From Sipunculus nudus (taxonomy: Eukaryota; Annelida; Sipuncula; Golfingiida; Sipunculidae), in NCBI GenBank assembly GCA_026874595.1, contig CM049307.1:57214870-57278869 (forward strand): a stretch of 64,000 nt of DNA. The letters are read 5' to 3'. Positions 23,237 to 36,300 of the stretch are shown here, piece after piece. Made by a program: the position numbers and the translations under genes. The notes beneath the pieces are model-generated. The model worked only from the letters and a program-made list of their open reading frames with translations, did no database searches and had not been told where the DNA came from. Position 1 is the stretch's first letter. Each line of letters starts with the position of its first letter.

Positions 23237-23780
23237 CGGAATTTTATTGTCATTGTTTTTTTTACTATTATCTACAAATAATATTCTTCCAAAAGACAAA
23301 GTCCTCTGAATGTTTTATATGAAACAGGAAGTTTCTTGGGTATTATGAATGCTTCCTGGGTATTATGTTTATAGAAAAAGGTGAAAAAGGAGTTTGTGTC
23401 TCGTCATTGCGGAACGATTTGTGTTCGTGCATATTATTACAATATCTGTTGACCGTGATCAAGACATACACATTGTTTAATATGCCTGAAAAGTTTGCTA
23501 AAGTGTATAAGGATTTAATCGAGACAACCTCAACATGTAAACTTAAAATTCAGAATATTCTTTTTAAAAACTTCAAATATTAATAAGATCATAGTTTTCA
23601 TTAACGGTTCATTTTTATATTATTAGGAAGTCGCAAAACAGTTTTGGGTATATAACGTAGTCTCTCAAAACGAAAATGTTCACATGCATGCGAACGGGGA
23701 ATAATGAAATTACCCCATTAACAACATAACTGGCATTAACTACATAATCATCATTGCTTTTCACCATATGGTAATCCTGA

Positions 23781-24206
23781 AGGAGATATCCTGAACTACT
23801 GCATGCACATTTACTTTATTCAGCAGCAGCAGCAGAAGAAGTTTACGCTTGTCGAGCAGCTACGGGTTGCTGTGGTCAAGACCTCAGCCCTGCGCGCTCC
23901 TTAAGCATGTTCTCTGAGCCAACAGACGCCATGCCACACCAAGACAAGCAGAGAGCCGCGAGAGGTCGCCATCGTAAATCCCGAACCAATGACCTTTTAG
24001 GAAAACTACAACTTCCACAACTGCAAAGTCAGAAGCAACCTACATTCCCTGTACCGATCCCAGCAGCGGAGACCCAGAGATCCCATACGAGAGCCGAACC
24101 CGATCTTGTGAACGATAGTGTGTCGAGACGCAGCGCCTTTATACTTGCAGTTTCGGCCATTTGGACCGCATTTACCATGCAGTTTACCCAGTTATGCAAG
24201 TTTTAG
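23781..24206 (+). CDS. Unidentified open frame, 142 codons, first ATG at 23907
   Basis: The frame is open from just after a TGA at 23778 to the stop at 24206. Its first ATG gives a 99-residue product rich in Gln, Arg, Ser and Pro. It is GC-richer than its flanks. An acceptor-like tttattcag ends at 23823, so it could be a terminal exon. The first part also stays open in a second frame (KKFTLVEQLRVAVVK), which weakens the case. I recognise no family; a retroelement remnant is possible. Confidence 0.25.
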   Translation, partial: RRYPELLHAHLLYSAAAAEEVYACRAATGCCGQDLSPARSLSMFSEPTDAMPHQDKQRAARGRHRKSRTNDLLGKLQLPQLQSQKQPTFPVPIPAAETQRSHTRAEPDLVNDSVSRRSAFILAVSAIWTAFTMQFTQLCKF

Positions 24207-24760
24207 CCAGTTTTTTTCGTCATCAGCAATTTACTTTATTCACAAAACTAACATTTCTTTCTGTTGTGACCAGACCTTTGGTCAGTTCTGAACTGAACTG
24301 GAATTGATAGGAAAACTGAATGAATTGGAATTTAATTTAATTGGAAAAAAATGAAAAAGAAATGAATTGGAATGATTTGAAGTTCCATTGAATTAATTTG
24401 AATTGATGAACAAAAGTTCCACCTCTCATATTTTCCTCAGCGTCGATCATAGGAAGTTGCTCAAGATTGTCTTTGGGTATTTAGGTCAGTTTGAAAATCA
24501 GCCTTGCAGTGCTTGGTTAAACTCAAATGCCTGTCATGGGCAGTACAAAGATCATGTTAACTTCGGACCTACCTTCCAGTATATCAAGTGAGGAAACGCA
24601 TACCATATCTAAAACTTGTGGTAAAATTAACACAAAATTCCGTTGCTATTAACTAGTAGGTCATATCAGGAACTGGTGTTAGCCAATACAGAATTAATAA
24701 GTAGCATGAGGATTTATGTATTTGTGCACACGCTCATGCCTTATATGTTTCCACAGGGTA

Positions 24761-24763
<3 letters not shown>

Positions 24764-24832
<69 letters not shown>
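24764..24832. repeat. (TA)n microsatellite
   Basis: About 34 uninterrupted TA units. Confidence 0.97.
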
Positions 24833-24834
<2 letters not shown>

Positions 24835-25091
24835 TTAAGAGAAAAGGGATTTTAACAAATTTGCTAATGCATGTCGGATAACTCATAAATACCCATTTAA
24901 GATAATACATGTATAAATGGCTGCTCATTATGTGGTAAGTTTTTGACTTACTGGGTAAGGGTTAGGGGATTTCATATGTGGGCTAATGTTTTTTTTTACA
25001 TTAGTATATTGTACGTGTCTACGATTGTGTATTGGTATATGGTTGATACGCACACGTCTGAGAGCTTTATTCACAATAGTCTTTGTTTGTT

Positions 25092-25150
<59 letters not shown>

Positions 25151-25500
25151 AGAGAAAAAACAGACAGACACACAAACAGATATGCAGGGACATTTGACTA
25201 AAATATATACCATGCTATAAAAAAAATTTTATTTATATACGTGTATGTGCATCTCTTGTTAAAGAGGGAATATGACATAAATGAATGTTTTTCCACATCC
25301 CCGGTAAGTAGCGACATCTGTGCAGCATTTTGGAAACTATTTGTCTCGGCAAGAACATGTTTTCTAGACAAAACTACGATTTCCGAGGTTGAGCTGCAGT
25401 CCGATTTGTAAAATCATTCCAAGCATTCAATGTATAATATTTACACAATGTTGGCAATATGTGTTCCACAGATGTTTATAAAAGCTTTCTGATACGGGCC
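24833..25500. other. Spacer upstream of the CEP15-like gene
   Basis: Includes a (GT)n(GA)n block at 25091-25147. No clear core promoter (no TATA at a suitable distance) was found. Confidence 0.45.
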
Positions 25501-25511
25501 AGAATTATTCT

Positions 25512-25590
25512 AGTCTCTCCAACAGACGCCAGTACTGGTGCCAGTACTGGTGCAGAGCGGTAGCGGCACCTGGCGTCTGTTGGAGAGACT
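25512..25590. mobile_element. 79-bp inverted-repeat element (MITE-like)
   Basis: The ends AGTCTCTCCAACAGACGCCA and the reverse complement match perfectly for 20 bp. The arms continue to GGTGCC with a small insertion on one side. The 11-bp direct repeat agaattattct abuts both ends (25501-25511, 25591-25601), as a target duplication would. It sits about 160 bp before the CEP15-like start codon, in likely promoter or 5' leader. Confidence 0.65.
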
Positions 25591-25747
25591 AGAATTATTC
25601 TTTCTTGTAGCTATCGCCATCTGGTTGGCGATGGTCAAACCAAAATATTAGCTTCCGGTGCGTCCTAAGTTACCAATTTTATGAGACGGGTCTGAGATTT
25701 TCACATTGTTTTTAACGTGCTGAAACCCTGGAGACATTCACCAAACA

Positions 25748-25812
25748 ATGTCATCAAAGATAAATTACTGGCTGGAGAAGGAAATCGAACTAAATCAAAA
25801 ACATGAAGAACT
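25748..25812 (+). CDS. CEP15: CEP15-like exon 1
   Basis: Starts at ATG, encodes 21 codons plus CT, and ends at the donor GTGAGT. It is too short to stand out as an ORF; it was found from its match to the family N-terminus. It leaves phase 2, which exon 2 completes with G to give Leu. Confidence 0.8.
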
Positions 25813-28800
25813 GTGAGTGTTAAATTTGTAAATTCTTATAATATCGCTCACTGTGTATCGGTCATGACATGTCTACTCTGTGAACAGTGCAGTGCCTTTA
25901 CAAGATGTAAGATATGTCACACCCGCAAAGGCCTGTTATCTAATCTTATGTCGTATTTGGCAGAACTATAGAACCCGGGCTGCACCCAAAATGAAACCTG
26001 CCATACCAAAAACCATATTTTTAAAAATAAATACATACCAGGATCATATGAATGGAATATTACAAGTACAGCTATACCTGTATGCAAGATCTATTCCAAA
26101 CTAGTATGACAGTCATTCCATAACCAACACAACGGCTGCCGCCATCTTAATTAGTTTTAATCTCCATCACCCCAATCAGAAAAGTGCGATAAAAGAACCT
26201 GAAACAATCAAATACATTTCCCTTACCATTTCCAAATAACATTTCATCAATGCTTCCTCTTATTTATACTTACGTTTTCATGTTTTTTTATATAATTGTC
26301 ATACACCAAAAATAACCTCCACATGTTATATTCAATTATGGACGTTATCAGTCGGGGCATGTTGCACATTGATCACATGCGCAGACTAGAGAAACATTTC
26401 ACTACAGATTCCATTACTCAACATCTGGTTATTTTGCATCACAAAACATTCTCTTACAATTGGCCAATCATGTGTGCGCCCTTTCTGGAAATCCCCTTTC
26501 CAGTCTATTTATAGATTCACCCACCTCTGCACTCTGATCCACTATAACAATTACATCATTGCACCCGGTCACACAGCCATATCGGAAAGTCCCTTTTATC
26601 CTCAACAAATAAGCCAACACATAAATCCCCCTATCATTCTTATTTGTATTACTGCCTCACGTCTCACTCGTTATTTATAACCCCACAACCTTATATTTTA
26701 CCTACCTAATGATACAATATTTACAACTATGTACACTCTCCATTGCTCTTCTAGGCGCTGCAAAACTTGCATCTTGCATTACAGCAAGACCCATTGTATA
26801 TGCGAGAAGCGTCCCGCATAAACTCCAAAAAAAAATCTAAGCCCTGGTTCTTTTCACGCCACAGGAATACCGCCAAGTATCCAGGCAAGTGCTCAGCCTT
26901 TACTCCTAAACGTGGCATAGTGACGCCATGCTTTACCTTCTGCCACTAGCCTTCAATGGAATTGGTATGGACACCGGTTTCAGAATTTTTTAAATGTTCG
27001 TTGTGATTTACAGTGTAATGATGGTAACCACAATCCTTCAGCTGCGCATAGGCCCGCCAACAGTCAGAATGAATTACAGAACCATATGCTATGTGTTTCT
27101 TTATTATGGGAACCAAAGTACTAGCACTTCGATCAGGTACTACACACATAAACACTTTTTTTTTTATTTGCAGTTCTCTACCTCCAAATACCCATCCTCC
27201 TTTGACCTTATGTCCGTGGTTGTATTTGAGCTTGGCAAATTTACTCTCGTCAATTTCGACGACTATGCCAGGACCCCCAATTTTTTCTCCAGCATCATTT
27301 GCACGTATTATAGTTTCCTCACAGACTTCTCTGCTGAAACTCAACCAGTCCACAATTGTGTTCGGGCTGCACCCTGTATGATATGATATTTGAGTGTGGC
27401 TTAACCCCATACTCCAAAGATAAGATAGGTCAAGTATCTCTTCTAAAGTAAGTCTTGATAGAGCAAACCACGTACCGTTGCGGATTGACAGCTTCATGTT
27501 ATGAATGCTGGGACGACGTTTTTGGCATCGCCACTGATAGCCATCTGTACAATCTTTGCTGTTAACACTCACGAGTCTCATACTTGCTTTACATACGGGA
27601 CAAGTGCGGGCACCAGGATGAAATTTTTTTCCATAACTTAGGGGACTTTCCGAACACTGGCTGTACGAATCCACCATAGCTACCGGTTCTGTATTCACAG
27701 CCACGGAACTTACAGAAACGCAAGGCCGTTTTGAAGGTCCGGGTTGATTTTCCTCAACTACTGCATTTTTGCCAGCCCACATTTTTTGTAACTTTAATTT
27801 TATAGCTCTTGGACCTCTGAACTTTTTTTCACGATATACTTTTTCTTCAGGCGTCAATTTACGTTTTTCAACTTGCTTTTCCAACTAAGGGGTCCAATTT
27901 AGTATGCAATGAACTACAACCGTCCGGTACCTCCATGTTGACTGTTGTCGTGACAGTTTTGTAACGGTTCATTTATTCATTCACATCAGAACAATTAACA
28001 GAGGTCACATGATCTGTTAATTACCACATCAATGGGATACACATTTGGACTCATGGCTATATATTCACGTTATTATGATATTTATATCTACAATATTATT
28101 TGAAAATATTCAATTGTTAATGTATTGCTCTTATTATTACATAACATAGAAAAGTATAATCCCCCCCTATTTTATTTAAATTTCAAACACCACTTGTACA
28201 GGTTAATGCATATGCATCACCCCCCATTGTACACAACTCCCATTCATGATCTGCAATCAATTCATAAACGGTGGCGTCTTGTGACAGACAAGCACACCGT
28301 TTTACAACAATAGACTCAAATACCTCAGAATTCCGGATACTTTCAACTCGTCTTCATTGGCGCAGTTGGTTGAGCAGTGGACTCCTGAGCTTGCGGTCGC
28401 TGGTTCGAGACTTGTTCATTCACAATGTCATTGCATGTTATATACTAATAATGGATATTTCTCTCTCACATTCCAGATGCAGCACAATCATACAGCAGAA
28501 CATCACATTCATAGGTACAACATATCACAAGGCACAACCAGTATTCAACAGTATTTATTTGTACAATATACGCTTGCCCCCCCCCCCAAAAAAAAAAAAA
28601 ATATACCCCAGTTTTTCTCTATCCCCATCAAATATATCGCCCTCTTTAGCTAGTTCCATAAAGGTGAAGCCCGCTTTCTATAGTCGCTCCTCGTATTTCA
28701 GTATAAGAATATATAACAAAGAGCCACTACTTAAAAAAAATGCTTCATGCCATGTTCAGAATTGGGTCTACATTTTTTAATGTGAAAAACATAAATTAAA

Positions 28801-31800
28801 TAAACCTCTCATTATTAATATTATGGAGCATTATTAATTATTACTAGAAAATGAAAATATAAATAAATTGCCTATTCTCATTTTCTCATTTTTACCTCCC
28901 AAGTGTTCCTGCAGATGTCCCTACACTCATTTCCCCTGTTTGCGGAGCAACTATATATAGAATCTGTTCTACAGGTTGCGAGCAAAATCTTCAATGATGC
29001 TGCTGTTTTAGTCAATGGAAAAACTTAATGTCAGTGTAGTCATGTTTTTTTGTATGTCTGTTGTATACACATGTGTCTCTGTCTGGTGGCAAACCTGTGA
29101 TGAGAAATTCATGAATTATTAGTACACATAACCACTGATAACACGAAGTTGAGAAGCTCTTCACCAGGTCTCAAACTAGATCCAACTGGAGCCGTCTAAC
29201 ATTGATGTTAATCGAGCTCCAGTTGGATCAAGTCTCGAACCAGCAGCGGTGTGATAATTTCTATGCCCTACAACCTGCGCAATACAGGCGAGTTGAAAGT
29301 GAGTGGTCAAGCACGGATATTTACCGTTATCTACTAATGTCTGGATGACCTTGCTTGATGATCATTAGGGCATGTGTGAGCAATGGTTGTAGTTGTTAAA
29401 ATGAGGGTTAATTTTTGTTAAGTGTATAAGCACATCTCAAATTCTTTAAAAATTAACCCTTAGCCGTGAACAGTGTTAACTGCCTGCCACTATAATGTAC
29501 TCCTTCTTACGCTTAGTGCAGACAATTAAGGTCAATTAAGGACAATTTCTATAGTTGGGCCCCCTGTTCTAAAATGAGGGTTAATTCTTACGCTTAGTGC
29601 AGACAATTAAGGTCAATTAAGGACAATTTCTATAGTGGGGCCCCCTGTTCTAAAATGAGGGTTAATTTTTGTTAAGTGTATAAGCACATCTCAAATTCTT
29701 TAAAAATTAACCCTTAGCCTTGAACAGTGTTAACTGCCTGCCACTAATGTACTCCTTCTTACGCTTAGTGCAGACAATTAAGGTCAACTCACTCGTTTAT
29801 AAAAATGTTAACCCTAACCCTTGAAATATACCAAATATAAATGAAACAGGCATGAGTGATGTGAATACAAATGCCTGGAGGGCCAAAGACAACGATTAGG
29901 GATGACATAGACAGGACATGCACACAAGCCAAGTTAAGTTAACAAGAACAGGGAGGTATCATGTTGGATGTTTAATTCAGGTGGGATATTTACAACAGAC
30001 ATTATGATACCATAATAGACAAATGTGAGAGAAGACTGTGGATTACAGAATGTAAATGGTTCTACTATGACATAGAAAGGTAGCGTAGGACAATTTCTAT
30101 AGTTGAGCCCCCTGTTCTAACATGAACTACTATGACATAGAAAGGTAGCGTAGGACAATTTCTATAGTTGGGCCCCCTGTTCTAACATGAACTACCTTTA
30201 ATATTAGAAGTCGTCTGAATTGGAAATCGACCAACAATACCTAGATCAGGAGCCTTAAGGCTACAGGGTTTTCTAGTGTTGGGAATCATTTGTAATTTCT
30301 TGATTAATCATCAGTCAAAGTTTATTGACTTCTACTGACCAATATTCAGAAAAATTTAGTTATTTAGGAGTATGAAATTTCTGACCATATACAGACCTGT
30401 GCATAGTCTCACCTGATAGAAAGGCCTACTAGTTTGCATATATATTTGTAAATGTTCTGTAGACTATGTGTGTTTGTGGTTCCTTTGTCTGAAATTATTA
30501 GTAAAAACAGACTTTTCTTGAATTAACAAACATAAAGGCAATGAAAGCATGCAGTTCCTCTTCACAAAACTTAAGTTACATGCAAAACATTGTAATTGAT
30601 TATGGCACTGCAAGATCATTGATCAGACTGGTTTGCATTAATATATCAATCATCAATTATTATCAGTCATTGGCCCATCACTACAGTCTGTATATCAACA
30701 CTTGCATGAGACTGAGTTGATTCATCGTGTTTTTTTCAGGCTGACAAGGAGGCAGACACTGCTGCAGGGAACAGAGACGTACTTTGACAGTCAGGAGAAC
30801 AGAGCAGCTTCCTTCATCTCTGACATCTCTAAAGCTCGACAGAGGAATGAACAGCTCTTACGGGTAACACTCAAATACCTAGTTTAGTTAATAATTATCA
30901 TTTTAGTTCAGCAGACTTAAAAGTCAACTGAGCTATAGCAACTGTCCTTAGTCCACTGTCTGTTAAAATGGCACATTTTATAACCAATGGACCTACAAGT
31001 TGGAGATTTGGCATACTGTTAGATGTCCCAAAGGTCTGCTACCAAACAGAAAACAGCCACGTAGGTCCTTGCATTTATTAAGGAAAACTTCCATTTTCAA
31101 TTAAAATCCTATTTTTACACTTCAAGACCGCCTACTATGAAAACCAATGGTGCTGTTTTGTTCAAATTTGGTATAATCATAAATGCATGCATTTCCTATA
31201 TACATGCCAGAAATTAGGTCAACATTGCATGATTTGCAGTACTTATAGGCCTCAACATCATGCACTTTGTCAAAAGTTAGGAAAGATATTTACTCAATTA
31301 ACATGATAAATGTTCAAGCTAGAGAGCCTTTTTCAAGAATATAACTATATTTAGTTATTTAAGTTTTGATCATGTATCTGAAATCAGATAAAAAAAATTG
31401 AAGTTTGAAGTTATTAGCATAAATATATAATCAATACCTTTAATTATTCCTAATTTTGACTATATAATTATTCCAAAATTTTTCCCTGTAAGTACATTTG
31501 ATTTAATTTTTACATAATAGACAGATAAGGTTTCAAGCTTATATAACTATATAATCTGTTATTAGAAAGCAATTGTTAAAAAGTTGTAGCTTATATTCAA
31601 GTTATGGAAGACCAGGTATTTTTTACATCAAACCTTCAAGACTGCCCACTATTGTTGTTTTGTTTATATTTCTCCACTTATGTCCTATGTACATGCCACA
31701 CATCCGGTTAATATTGCATAATTTGTAGACATTATGGGCATCAACATAATGTACCAGGAAAGACCTCACTTACTTATCATGTTAACTGTTGAAGCCAGAG

Positions 31801-33011
31801 AACCTTTATCAAGCGTAGAACAATTTAATCAAGATTTAATTGTATGCCAGAAATTAGATCAATATTTTGCAGTTTTTTAAGTTATTAACAAATATGTAAA
31901 ATCATAACCTTAAATTTTGCCTAAATTTGGCCATGACACTTTTTAATTCTTCAAGGACTATTTATTTCATGATGGACAAGGTTTTAAGCTTTCATAATCT
32001 GAAATTTAGAAAGCAGATGATAAAAAACTGCAGCTTTATTCAAGTTTTAGACAATCATGACATGTATAATATAACTGTTAAAATCAGGCAAGGTTTTTGT
32101 CTTGGTGGTATATGGCCATGCAACCATGTAGGCTTTGTTACAGTGGCGTCAATTTTTCTTACAGGGTGGAGGGGATGATTTTGTATATACATACAGTAGA
32201 GCGCCGTTTTTCCGAAAGCGTCGGGGGACAAGCTTTTTGTTCGTAAAAACGAACATTCAGAAATGCGGACAAAGGTCCAGCGGCAAGTTAGCACGACAGT
32301 TAAAGATTAACTTAATGCCATTTTATCCGAGGTACACGGTGTTTCTTATCAATAATTGTAATTGACAAACTGGACGTATAAAAAATATTGAATTATTGCT
32401 GAGCATAATTCGCAAATATTAGTCTAACCTGCTTTAAGGATATGTGCGTGCTCTTTTTTTTCCATCATATTCACTGAGGTGAAAGGTCAAAAGACGTCGC
32501 CAAAGAACACTGTGTTTCTTATCGATCTACGTTATTGAAGACTGGGACATTTGAAAGGTGCTCGAGCACAAATGTATAATGAATTATACCTCACCAATGC
32601 TGATGCCCGTAAACTGCTCAGTTATTTGGCATGAAATTCTTTCCCAAGCTGATGAAGTATGTTTGCTTGAGTACAAACTAGAAGTGGTTGATAACACACA
32701 AGTGCTCTTGGATAAACTGCACAGTCGCTTGCTAGGGGTACAGGGGGCCGAGCATTGCGGGGCTAGCTGTAGTTTTCCCACCTTTGCCCCCGCAACAACA
32801 TCGGCCAAGAACTAATTAATTAGGGTCACCACTGGGCTTAACGCATGACTGCAAGCCTTGTGATTCGAAATTGCAATACTCATTTTAGGTGTTCACATAC
32901 ATGTACTTGAAATATATTTCGGAAATACGAATAAATTTTCGGTGCCAAATTTTAATTTTCAGAAAAACGAATTTTCGGAAATCCGGCATTTGGAAATACA
33001 GCACTCTACTG

Positions 33012-33082
<71 letters not shown>

Positions 33083-33298
33083 GGTAGTGTTACCCTCCGA
33101 TGTAAAGTGCTCTATGGCCTACAGACTAGGCCAGAGCGGTATAACTCTGAAGAAAAACAACACTGTTAATTCACAACAGTCTGTTTCACGGGATCGACCC
33201 GATCATCAGGTGAATGTGGTTCTAACCACATTCGCCTGATGATCTGGTCCCATCCCGTGGCAGACTGTTGTGAATTAACAGTGTTGTTTTTCTTCAGA

Positions 33299-33365
<67 letters not shown>

Positions 33366-36300
33366 GTATATATATATTCCTAATTATATTTCAAATAATT
33401 ATAAAGTTTTAGAAAATAAGTTATTTTGTGAATTCTAAGCAAGGTTTAGATATAACATTTTTTAGTAACTGGATCCAAAGTCTTTAATTCTATTTATTAA
33501 TATATTTCATTTGCAATATTATAATATTATTCTCTGAAAAGTGGGGGGATGATTACATTGACCATCCCCCCCCTTGCCAAAAAGTGGGGGGTATATATAC
33601 CCCCACCCCCCCCCCCCCCCCCACCCCCAACAAACCCTAACAAATGCCTTATGTGCTTGGGGATGCACTTAAAATATATGAATAAAAAATAAAAAAAGAG
33701 CTCTCCTTTCCTCTCTCTATCTCTCTCTCTCTCTCTCTCCTGTTTTTTTATGTGTATAACTTAATGTAAGTTGTCTGCAACCTATATTTTAAGTATGTAA
33801 CTGTAAACTGTAATATGTTCAGTCTTATAAATGATATATTCAAGCCATGATAGGAGGTACTTTAAGCCATGATTAAAAGTTATAATTTTTTATCTCTTGA
33901 ATTTTAAATTAGAATTTAAATAAGAAAAAAATGTTCTTAATGAAATACTTTAAAATCAATATTGAAATATAACTCGCATTTTGTTGTATAGTTAGTATTA
34001 TTTTATTCATAACTTGTATTTCATTCATATTCCAGGCTGGCTAGGCCTTGCTTTGCATAACACTGGTACTCTCAATCAGGAATATTGGGCAAACTTTCCT
34101 GGAGTTTAATTCAAGCTCATTTTGAAATATTCTTAAAATGTTTAGAATCATTAATTGTAATTTACATTTACACATTTTTGTGGATTAAATATATCCTTTC
34201 ATATAACTGTTAGGTTCATCATATGATACTTCTAGAAATATTTGATCACAAAAGGCTTCTGCATCTTTGGTATAGTTCATAAAAGTGCACAGTAATGGTT
34301 CAGCAAATGTATATTTAGTATTTGGTAACACAGATAGCAGAGCGAAAACCCAATAGAAATAAATATATTTTGTGTTTGCTAACATTTTTAAAAAATCCAC
34401 TGAGTACCATGACCCATGGGTCCCTTGTTTTACTATATATTTTTTTAACTGATGGATGATGCTATTGTTGAATTATGCATTTTTCATAAAAAATATATTC
34501 CATATATATCAATTTGTTTATTTCCTTTATGTAACAGTAACACTTAATAAGTTAACAGTGTTTTTGTTGTTTATGTACTGAAACTTGTAATGCCACTGTT
34601 TATTTTATACTGTCAGAACAACATGTAGTATTGTGTATCCTTGGTCAAAATAATTTGTTATAATTCTGTTTTATCAGGATATACAGCGGTTCCAGAATGA
34701 AATGAGGAGAGAAACAGTACCTCCAGTTACACCAAAGTTTAACACACTTAAGGTCAGTAATATTAAATCACAGATTTAGATTCAAGCATAGGCTATAAAA
34801 ATACTGATTTTGTTTTTACCTGTTGGTGTATTGTTAACCTGCACAAAGGGAAGGTTATTGTTTTCACTGGATTCTGTGTGTGTATGTCTACCACATATCT
34901 GGAGACGTTATAACGGATGTTATTAAAATTTATCATATAGGTTGGTATTGTATAAATGTCAAAGAAGCTCTTTTTTGGTGTAAATCCAAATGTGAATAAC
35001 TCGAGGATGAATGTTATATGGGGTTTTATAGCAAATATGTTTACACTTGGACATAGCATGCATATGTGACGGTATGGCCATCTTTAGAGTGCGAGTCACT
35101 CCACCTGCCATTTACCTGAAAGGTGTCCAGTGTGCATCCAAAGTTGGGGGGGGGCAGTATGGCTTTTGTTTGTTATGTTTATAGTCAAGGACAACAATAC
35201 CGTGATGTCCAGGATGTTTTTTTTTAATATATTCAGTGAAAAGGTTCCCAGGAATAACATAGGTTTAAGTAACATTCCATATGGCACCAACTTTTAGCAC
35301 TATCTTCGGTGCAGGGTTTGCGTCCCCATATCAGGCGCTTTTTAATTTTATGTTTACTTGAGGAGGAAACCAGAGTATATGTGTGTAAATATCAAATATA
35401 AAGCCAGTCCCAGTTGTGAAGTGGTTTGCATTTCTGACCTCTGAGCCAGTAAACTTGAAGGCTCAAACATGGCAATAACAATAGCCTGATTGTCACATAG
35501 TCTAAAAATAATGTAGACTTCAGGAAGCTCTTATTTTTTTGTCAGACTCATCCTTGACTTATAGGTTTGTAACACCATTTGCAACTAGTGGAAGACTTTG
35601 CAATATAGGTACGGGCAGTCATTGCTTTAGTAAGTTTAGAAACCAATGAAATTTGAGTGTTTGCCAAGTAGCGGTAGTTGCTGGCTGGCTGGTCTGAGTT
35701 GACACTGCGATACCTAGGTTTAACAATGTATCAAACTGAGGCATTTAATTGCAACCTTCAGTTAAATTGTAGTTGATTCTTAACCTCTGAATGGTTTTGT
35801 TAGAATTATTGTTCTGGATGCCTCCCCGAGGCCCTCTGTGAGCTGTCAAATTTGACTCTGTGAATATTGTGATGTATATGCTCTTTATCATTTATGTGTT
35901 GTAGATTTGGTTCCAATGCTTGCCAGTGATGTTTCCATACATATAGAAACTAAAACAGTGGCAATAAATAGAGGGAGAGCTACTTTGTTTACTTACACCC
36001 ATTTTGGTAAAATATTTGCATTTTATTAAAAAGAAATTTTGAAATTTATTACTAAAGTAAAAATGGAATGGAGAACTTCATCAAAGGTAAAGATCAATAA
36101 TTAAACTGATTTGAAGACACCTGATGATTCAAAGGCCTAGGGATGACAGCATTAGGATCATGGGAACAGGTGTAACCCCATCCCTGACTGGATGACCCTC
36201 GACTGGTGAATTTCTGAGTCTCGGACCATTTTATTTTCAGAATAACTACTGGGCCATGGTGAAAAATGTCTTTCCGGTTTGGCAGGATGAATTTCGAGAA

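Larger units (their letters stand above)
25813..30739 (+). other. Intron 1 of the CEP15-like gene
   Basis: A 4.9-kb intron holding an antisense Merlin transposon, a SINE head, a 14-bp-arm hairpin and tandem duplications, each listed separately. The remainder (25813-26750, 27940-28357, 28412-29178) shows no exon. Confidence 0.75.
32142..33605 (+). repeat. CAGTGGCGTCAATTT element, copy 3, with nested insertions
   Basis: Left end at 32142, right part at 33370-33605 matching 4920-5190. Between them are a pogo-like element (32194-33011), two (TA)n tracts and a foldback. The poly-C at about 33603-33621 lies at its right edge. Confidence 0.55.

Noticed and set aside
28357-28653. 98-codon ORF beginning MAQLVEQW
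   Set aside because: The start is the translated A/B-box region of a tRNA-derived SINE.
29401-29800. Telomere-like aagggttaa words
   Set aside because: They occur singly inside larger tandem units as hairpin arms, not as a TTAGGG array.
35419-35470. tRNA-like phrase in intron 3
   Set aside because: Only weak A- and B-box resemblance and no acceptor or anticodon stem.
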